Below, piece after piece: positions 56,096 through 64,000 of a stretch of DNA of 64,000 bases. The DNA comes from Pseudisothecium myosuroides (taxonomy: Eukaryota; Streptophyta; Bryopsida; Hypnales; Lembophyllaceae): contig OX637296.1 in assembly GCA_951799445.1 (NCBI GenBank), positions 25,482,001-25,546,000 of the forward strand. Reading direction: 5' to 3'. The notes beneath the pieces were generated by a model, which was not told where the DNA came from, ran no database searches, and saw only the letters and a list, made by a program, of their open reading frames with translations. How positions within the stretch are numbered: the first letter of the stretch is position 1; every line of letters begins with the position of its first letter. The translations under genes were made by a program, and so were the position numbers.

Positions 56096-57398
56096 TTTTT
56101 TTTTTAGGTGGCACAAGCAAAAGGTGAGCAATCGAAGAAGGTCTTCTTGTATTTTTTTGGGTGTAAGTGTGAGTTGATTAAATACGTGTTAAATTTTTAT
56201 TTTTTTGGATGTTGTATATATTTCCATTACACAATCGGCGTCAAATATCTTTGGGTGGCACATGTTTTTTCTATAATTAATTAATCAATTCTTTTGTAAG
56301 ATTTACAAGGGAAGTAGAGCAAAATGAAGCAAATAATAATAGGAGACAATTGATGGGTCATTCTCAGCCGTCGTATTGGAAGGGACGGGGGGAAAGGTCT
56401 CAAAATGCATACATGTTAAAGATGTTTTGGTTTTTTATTTTTTATTTTTTTTGAGGTTGACATATACATTTGGTGAAAGAGGCTTTCTTCAAATGTAGTG
56501 GTTTAAATATACAAATTCTTGAATTTTTTAATTTACATAGAAGGTTTACTATTTAACAAACACAGAATATGATCACCTGTTGAATTTGTGCATAAGTAGA
56601 TTTAATGGTTGGTGTGTCATGCAAGTACAATATTGAATAGAATTTATCATTGCTGAATAGAATATTGAATAGAGTATGATATAATATTGAATAGAATTTT
56701 TCATTGTTGACAACTTTGAATAATTTTTACATCTAATTTTGATGAAATTGATGAAGTCTTTGAGTAGAACATTCCATTAACATTTCCAAAAGGAACCTTT
56801 TCACCATCGCCATCGGCTCTTATGAATTCATTTATACCCTTATAGGCTCAAAGAAAATGTTGGATGAAATCTTGAAGAATAAATTAGAGACAAAACTTCA
56901 TCCATCTATATTTTTTGCTAAAAATATTCCATTATAAAGATTTTTACTATTTTAGAATAGCCTGCATGCAATGCTCTACAACTTAAGCTAACAATTTTTT
57001 TGAATTTCTCAACTTGAATTTGGAAGTTTAGAGTTTTGGCCTCAATCAACCAAAAACCCGGGGAGATCACTTTGTAATTTAAGGTATACACCTCAGTTAA
57101 GAGGGTATTTGATGTGGGGCTATTTACCTTAATTATTGCATTTAAGATGATCATATTTTTATATAAAAAGTTATGAGGGGCATATTTTCAATACCCTATG
57201 GTTTTTGTAAAATCATTCCTATGGTTTTTTAAGTAGGTCTATTTTACAAATAAAACTTAAGTGCCCAATTTTTTCTCGCCTCCATCCTTCTTCACAAATT
57301 TTTCCTTCCCTCAATTACATATGTGTATATTGTATACACCATGAAATTAACAACGATCAATTGAATTCAAGTGCTATTGACCAAGTGGCAGTTTTTAA

Positions 57399-59032
57399 CC
57401 TCTGAAGGCCAATTGTCCATTGAACAAACAATTGAAAATTTGGATAGATTCCTATCTCCTAAAAAGAGACAGGCAACTCCGCCTTGGACCCCCTCCCAAA
57501 TGAAAATTCTGGAACCGTGCAATTAGTTTAAAAAAAAAAAGACCACCCTTTGCTACCGTGCGACCCAAATAAAAAAACTGCCCATGACGTAAAAAGAAGG
57601 AAGACCACCCTATGCCAACGTGCAATGTGAATAAAAAAAACTGTCTATGAAGTAAAAAGAAGGAAAACCACCCTTCGCCCCAAAAATCCCCCTTCTGATA
57701 AATCAACAATTGTGAGATTTGAAAAGAAAACAACAACCCCCCTTCCTTTAAAAAATCAATAGCCGTGCGATTCGAAAAGAAAACAAATAACCCCCTTTTT
57801 GCAAAATCAACAATCATACGATTCAAAAAGAAAACAATGCCCTTGGTGCCGTGCGATTGGACTTGAGGAATCAACCATCAGTACAAATGAAATAACAGAC
57901 ACACACACATGTATATTCTTGTGCCTCATAGTGAATTGATGCAACTGCTTCAATGTCTCGGAGAATTCGGAGAGATTCCATGTGAATAGATAGGATGATG
58001 TGTATAGACAAAAAAATTTTGCGCTTGTGATTTGAGGAGATTGTGTAGTAAGGTCACTGAGGAGATTTTTTGAATTTCATAAGTCTTAATAAAGTTTAGA
58101 GGCAACCAAAACAAAGAAATTTTCAAGAAACTTATGAATGGGGTCTCTAGTGATATAATCTTGCAATCTTGCGGCCTAATCAGTGTATTTAATTCCATCA
58201 TGTTGCTTTCTGCTGCTTCAAAATTGACAATGATGGACAAAAGAGGATGGTGACATTGATTGTGGCATTGTCATTGAAGATTGAAGGCATTGCGGATGGA
58301 TATATCTAGGAGCGCAAGCAAGTGCTTCCCATGAACGAGATTCATTGGCTTAATTTTTTCTATCAAGGCTTCATCTTTCTTCTTCAATCTTTTTCAATTT
58401 GGATTTCTGTCAGTTCTAAGTAACTACAGCGAGGCTAAAACTTCTTTTTATTGTAAATATTTTATTAAAAAAATTATACAACAATTGATTAAAAAATAGA
58501 TTGGATTGAAGCATGAGTGACTTAGAGACATGGATGCATTATTTCTTTCGATTTTTTACCATTTGTATTTTAAATTAAAAATTTCCTCATTGCACAAGAA
58601 ATCCTCAAAAAAATGATTTGTATATTTTGCCAATGTACTTAACCTCCTTGCATTGCAGGTTGATTTAGAGTAAGCTAGGCTCCATATTTGCTTTTGAATT
58701 TTTTTTGGGGTAAACTTTACATCATATACTTATGAATAGTCAAAATTTTCATTTTTGTATAGACCAAAAATTTGAGTCCAAGAAGGCTCCAAGTTCCCTG
58801 ACCCTAGTTTGTAGGAATGAAAAAAAATTCTTATTTCAAACTTTATGATCTTACAATCCACATGGTCGAATGGGATGAATTTTTTTCAATTCATTGCTTT
58901 AGCTATTTAATACAATTTTTTATGGTTTTAATTAAAAACAAAAATTTCTTTTTTATTTTGGACAATACATAAAAAATTGGCAATTTTGGATTTTTTCCTC
59001 TTCTAAAATACCCTTTAGCCTTCAGGGGGTAA
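57399..59032. mobile_element. possible TTAA-flanked element nested in the CACTA element
   Basis: TTAA (57395-57398) then CCTCTGAAGGCCAATTGTCC resembles the family's left end. CCTTCAGGGGG with TTAA three bases later (59033-59036) could be its right end. Sequence inside near 58800-59000 resembles 34.5-34.7 kb. Ends are imperfect, so this is tentative. Confidence 0.35.
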
Positions 59033-60329
59033 TTAATAAAATTGACCACTTTAGAATCCCTAGTACTAAAATTATCCTATAAATATTTCATTCAATATGA
59101 GTGTAATTAACACATAAGGCTTTAAATTTTAGAGTTAAATGGACTATAAATTTTATCCTTGTATTGTATAATTTTCAGTTTGTTGAACCCACTAAGGTAA
59201 ACCTCCCTATTTATGCAATGTGACAAGTTTTGCCACTTTTGATTAATGTTTTACATTTACATTTAATATTTTTGATATATCAATATACACTACTACTACC
59301 ATGGTACAATTTCAGTCAAACTCCTTCATTGTTGATTTTCTTGACTATGTCTATTTCATCATCCACATGAAATTATTTGTCTACGCCTATACTCATCGTA
59401 ATGTAAAAAATTTGCATGGCCTCTATTTGTTAAGGCTAACTTGTTAAAAAAAATTCCTACTAGATGATATTTTTACATAGCCTAATTTACATATAATAGC
59501 ATATGTAGCATTTCATAGACCCTATAGTAGCCCTACATATTATATAAAAAATTTGCGCTTTGAATTAAATGAACCCTATTTTTAACTCATGTAGTTTTCC
59601 AAAAATCGATAGTGATCGATCTCCCCAGGGCCTAAACCATCCAAAACCTCTAACTTTAGCAATTTGTATCAATTTTAATTAAGATGTGAACCATTTATAC
59701 TTTATTATTAGAAAATACTTGTTCATTGCTTAGAATGCCAATTGAACAATACTTAAATATCCAATTTAAGATTTGGAGCCCAACAACAAAGAACATGGAT
59801 GTGCATGTTTTATCTCAAGGATATAGAAAAAACACTCACACATGTCATGTATTGAAGTTTGTTTCTTTCTTAGAAAGGTTCTCAGCAATGTCATACAAGC
59901 CACATTAATGGAGGGTCTCTATAGGCCATACAGAAGTCAAAAAATTGTTCATATGAAGATTGAAGCTTACTGTAAGCACGCGCGCTTGTAATGCAATCAA
60001 AAGATGAACAAACGGTTGTTTGGATGTTCTTACAAGGATATAGATTATAAAAGCATAAAACTTTTATTTGCTTCAAAGATGCTTTTAAATAGTGCCTCTA
60101 TTAAATATTTTCACTCTTGCACACTCTTTGTACATGAACGTAGATATTGTGACAAATGCATGGCATCTATTAATATGTCTTTTTTTTGCCATAATTGTAG
60201 GGTGCTTAAAACTTTGCAGCTCCCCTTCATGCATTTTGTAGAGTTATAGTATCAATATATCCACTGGATCAAATTTGATTGTTAAAATAGCTTATTTGCT
60301 TAATATAGTCATATCTGATTAGTTGCATG

Positions 60330-60478
60330 ATTGAAGCAAGTTCCATGACTAGAGCCAATCATGTACATGATTAAAACAAGCCACATGACTAGAACAAGTC
60401 ATGTGCATGACTGGAACAAGTCACATGACTAGAGCTAGTCATGTGCATGACTGGAACAAGTCACATGACTAGGGTTTT
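60330..60478. repeat. tandem CATGACTAGAxC / CATGTGCATGACTGGAACAAG repeats
   Basis: Five or so units of about 38 bp with the words ACATGACTAGA, AGTCATGTGCATGACTGG and AACAAGTC lie in a row. They are followed by palindromic CTAGGGTTTTAAAACCCTAG at 60470-60489. Confidence 0.75.
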
Positions 60479-60529
60479 AAAACCCTAGCCGCCACTACTT
60501 TAGGGTTTTGAAACCCTAGCCACCATTTG

Positions 60530-61010
60530 GCTATTTTTGCTTCTTTTAGCTCTTGTTTGTTGTTGTTTCTTAGTTTTTGTTTGTTGTTGCCTCTTAGTTC
60601 TTGTTTGTTGTTGTTTCTTAGTTCTTGTTGCCTCTTAGGTTTGCTTTTTGTTACCTTTTAGCTTTTGTTTCTTGTTGCTTCTTAGATTTTGCTTCTTATT
60701 AATACCTTTTAGATCTTGTTTGTTTTTGCTTCTTAATTTTTGCCTCTTATTGCCTCTTAGTTCTTGCTCTTTGCTTTTAGTGTCCTCTTGTTACCTCTTA
60801 GTCTTTGTTTCTTGTTTCCTCTTGTTGCTTATTTGTTGTTGCATATTAATTCATGCTTCCTAATGCTTCTTATTGCATCTTAGTTCTTGCTTCTTCTTGT
60901 TATTTGTTGCAATTTCTTGCATCTTAAGTTGTGCTTCTTGTTGCTTCTTGTTGCATCTTCATTCTTGCTTTTTGTTGCATCTTATCTCTTAGTAGTTGCC
61001 GTCTATTGTT
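60530..61010 (+). repeat. degenerate TTGTTGCTTCTTAG-type simple repeat
   Basis: T-rich words such as TTCTTGTTGCATCTTAG recur without fixed register. The Leu/Phe/Cys-rich open frames here result from this composition. Confidence 0.75.
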
Positions 61011-61639
61011 TCTTGTTTCCTCTATAACCATTGTTATTCTTTCTTCCTATTTATTTGCGATTTCTACAAATATAGTGGTTATGGCTCTTTCTTATCTCAA
61101 ACTTGTGCTTCATATTTTGTATTGCCTTAAAACTCTGAAGGTTGAACTATATTGTTCATTCACTACAAATTAACTTCCTTGATTGTACATGTAGGCACCA
61201 AGCTGGAATGAAGTTATTGAAGGCTACTTGCAACACCAAAGAGGCAACATCTTCACATTTTTGTAAGGAATATAGGTCCTATAAGCGTGTGAAAAGACAC
61301 ATTTATAGAGTGTCATTGTGATATGTTTTGTTTTAGTGACAAATAAATGTCATTGAGAAAAGTCACATTATTTCTTGTAGTTTATTTCTCTAATATAATT
61401 GCCTCTTGTGCATCTCAAAAATCATAAGTACTCATTTTTAATTGGATGGAGTCTCTTATTTAGCTACTAACCCATATTGATGCATAATTGCAATGCATCA
61501 TGTTCATTTAATTAGAATGTATGAAAAATGTGACTATAATTTATGATTGAAGCTATTATAAACCTCATGTATTCTAATTACAAACCACTCACACAAATGT
61601 AAGAAATGTGACTCTCTTTTATTTTAAATATATCATTTG

Positions 61640-62460
61640 CTTGAGTCATATTTTACAAAAAATCTTGGCCCAAATATGACTGGCTGTAGTCATATAATGC
61701 TCAAAGTCATGCCAAAAAGTAACTCTATACTTTTGAAAATATGACTGCATTTAATCATAATATTACTAGTAACATTCTTTGTGAACTACTACATTAGCCA
61801 AAAATATGACTCATAGGAGTCATAAATCAAATAAACAAAAAATATGAGTAGTGAATATGACTCATGAGAGTCATTTTCTACATCAACAAAAAATATGACT
61901 CACAAGAGTCATTTCCCACATCAACAAAAATATGACTTACAAGAGTCACTTCTTATATCAACAAAAAATATGACTCACAAAAGTCATATTCCGCATCACA
62001 TCAATAAAAATATGACTCACAAGAGTCACTTCTTATGTCAACAAAAAATATGACTCACAAAAGTCATATTCCGCATCAACAAAAAATATGACTCACTGTA
62101 GTCATATGCCACATCAACCAAAATATGACTCACTACAGTCATATTCCACATCAGCCAGAAATATGATTGAACTGAGTCATATTCCAGAGTCATATTCCAT
62201 GTAGGCTTTTTTTTAATTTACCCGAGCAGGTCATGAGAAAGTCAAGCCTCCAAGGATAGTCAACATATACGCCACGTTGGCAAAATACTGCTAAATATGG
62301 TTAATTATGCCCCCAAGCCTATATGACTGAAAATATGACTGGTGCAAAATATGACTCGTCGGTAATGACTGGGCGCAGTCATATTGCGAGTCATCTACAA
62401 TGATTTCCGGCGGAGTCATATTTTCAAATTTTATGACTCAACGCAGTCATAATTTGCAGT
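61640..62460. repeat. CACTA right sub-terminal array of inverted ATATGACT...AGTCAT motifs
   Basis: About ten units of 35-45 bp, each with ATATGACTCACAAGAGTCAT or a variant and spacer CATCAACAAAAA, run from about 61800 to 62190. Looser copies lie on either side. Each unit is itself a small hairpin. Confidence 0.85.
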
Positions 62461-64000
62461 CATAAAACACTCGTTTTCTTGTAGTGTAGGTTTTAACCCC
62501 TAAGGTTAATTCTAAGTTTTAACTTTTAATCCTAAATTTCTACTTCTAATGGTAACCCTAGAGTTTGACTTCTACCTCTAGAAATTCACTTCTAAAACTA
62601 AATCTAAATTTAATTTCTAAGTTTAGCTCTAAGTTTTAACTTTTAATTCTAGATTTTTACTTCTAAAATTAATTCCAAATTTTAACCTCTAGACTTGACT
62701 CTACGTTTTGATTTTTAACTCTAGATTTTTACCTCTAAAACTAACTCTAACCTTTAACATTTACCTCCAACTTTTAACTTGTAAACTTACTCTATGTTTT
62801 AACTTCTGAGTCTAAGTTTTTACTTCTAAACTAACTCTAAAATTTAACCTCTAAATTTAACTCTAACTTTTGACTTTAGAATTTTAACTTTTTACTTCTA
62901 AATTTTATCCTATGGTTTTACTCGTAGATCAATTCTAAAATGTTAACTTCCTAAGTTCAATTCTAACTTTAACTTTAGAATTTAACTTCTAAAATTACTT
63001 TCCATGATTGACTCTAAGTTTTAACTTCTAATTTTAATTCTATGGTTTAACTTTTAATCCTAGAGTTTTACTTCTAGAATTAATTCTAACATCTAACCTC
63101 TAAGTTTGACTTTATGGTTCAACTCCTAGATTAATTCTAACTTCTAAATTTTACTACAGATCTAACTTTTAACTTCTAATTTTTACTCTGATATTTGACT
63201 TCCTAAGTTTACTCTAACTTTTTACTTCCAAATTACTCTAAGTCGTAAACTCTATTTTAACTTTTATGATTAAAACTTTAATTTGACTCTAGTTTTTAGC
63301 TGCTAATTAATTTCTAAATTTAATCCTAAATTCTCCTTCCAATCTAAATCCCTAATTTTTGTCCATTGTTCCTTTCAGATGAAGTTTTAATCCCGTTCAT
63401 CCGTCCTACCCCCTACCACTCAGCTTGTCCTAACGGGGTCAAATCAAAGCCAAATCCTAAATGTAATATGTTTTCGGAAACCTCTCCTCTTAATTTATGG
63501 ACTTTTAAATCTAAACTTCTAATTTTCACTAATCTTGGCTTGCTAACATGGACTAAGGGCTGATTAAGGGGATCAACGCTAATTAGGGAGAAACATCAAG
63601 GGTTTTTTTTAAACACTCACCTCTTTGTTGCTAGTGTCTAAAATGACTTCATCCTCATCCACGTGCGCCACCTTGTGGTCCATTGCAATCCTTTGTGGGT
63701 TTCTTTTCAAAGCTCACTGCTTATTTTTCCTTTTAGGAATTCTTGTATAAGTTATGATCTAACTTCCTCCCTTCCGTCCTTCCCTCCTTTTCTTTTTCCT
63801 CCTTCTTCTACGCTAGGACTATTCCACCAACTATTGATGGTGGTCTTACAACTATAGCTTCAATTTCCAAGGTTCTTAATGGCACTACTTCCTCTTACAC
63901 CTCTTCCCCTTTTGTGTCATTCTAATCCAACTCCTAACGGTCACAATGGATTCTTCTAGATTTCCCCTATGAGCTACCTAATCTAAGTGCTAGTGCACTA

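Larger units (their letters stand above)
55695..62486. mobile_element. 6.8-kb non-autonomous CACTA element
   Basis: Ends CACTACAAGAAAATGAGTG and the complement of CACTACAAGAAAACGAGTG, then TTTTAT on both. TAG flanks both sides (55692-55694 and 62487-62489). Sub-terminal AGTCATA/TATGACT repeats are dense at both ends. The interior is AT-rich and holds no TNPD/transposase frame; the frames at 57.4-57.9 kb and 60.6-61.2 kb are low-complexity. It was probably mobilised in trans by an autonomous relative. Confidence 0.9.
55309..64000 (+). mobile_element. 5' part of the large LTR-like unit, split by a CACTA insertion
   Basis: Starts TGTGGGCGCTAGATTATCC, as at 10926. It follows the complete copy through GTGTCGTGGATGG and TATCTTCT to 55694, then continues after the CACTA element at 62490 with the same T/C-rich TTTTAACTTCTAA words and later blocks (CCTACCCCCTACC, ATTAGGGAGAAACATCAA). 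The window ends before its 3' terminus. Confidence 0.85.

Noticed and set aside
57452..57874. 140-codon frame on the - strand inside the CACTA element, as a transposase candidate
   Set aside because: Composed of repeated Phe/Gly-rich segments from a local imperfect repeat; no transposase motifs.
60648..61173. Leu/Cys-rich frames on the + strand suggesting secreted or membrane proteins
   Set aside because: Produced by the TTGTTGCTTCTTAG-type simple repeat.

Overview
The window reads as nuclear DNA of a land plant, AT-rich and dominated by transposable elements. The best guide to lineage is the intact, intronless PLS-DYW pentatricopeptide repeat (PPR) gene at 35.8-39.2 kb, whose wording resembles moss DYW proteins as I remember them. 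A DUF7869-type gene, which I associate with seed-free plants and algae, points the same way. I therefore infer a bryophyte or other seed-free plant, tentatively moss-like. No bacterial operons, CRISPR arrays, rRNA or tRNA genes were seen.

Layout. 1-4.0 kb: 3' part of a decayed Ty1/copia element. 4.07-5.92 kb (-): a broken multi-exon coiled-coil gene. 6-10.9 kb: AT-rich DNA with two small inverted-repeat elements (MITEs) and the end of a TTAA-flanked element. 10.93-15.69 kb: a 4.8-kb solo-LTR-like unit. 15.9-16.9 kb: a TTAA-flanked, piggyBac-like non-autonomous element. 18.6-19.6 kb: a near-palindromic motif array with a ~104-bp period. 21.0-33.5 kb: a DUF7869-type pseudogene split by a 9.65-kb Ty3/gypsy element on the - strand. 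35.8-42.6 kb: a gene island holding the PPR-DYW gene and an OSB-like gene. 42.6-64 kb: a hAT-like MITE, three CACTA elements (two of them nested), a second TTAA element, a foldback element built from ~170-bp units, and two more copies of the large LTR-like unit.

The main discovery is the gypsy element. Between its protease and its reverse transcriptase, in the same frame as the protease, it carries a C5-cytosine DNA methyltransferase domain with motifs I, IV, VI, VIII, IX and X in canonical order. Downstream of the integrase, after the integrase C-terminal domain, it carries a C4HC3 PHD finger. It therefore encoded both a possible DNA-methylation writer and a possible chromatin reader. This copy is dead: it has five apparent frame breaks and many stops. 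Removing it restores the reading frame of the interrupted host gene.

The only long coding sequence that looks intact is the PPR gene. It contains six 303-bp tandem PLS triplets, two of them apparently identical. The neighbouring OSB-like gene also belongs to an organelle nucleic-acid family, so this island probably serves mitochondria or chloroplasts. Most stops in the decayed genes are one C-to-T change from Gln or Arg codons, as expected if methylated cytosines deaminated after silencing.
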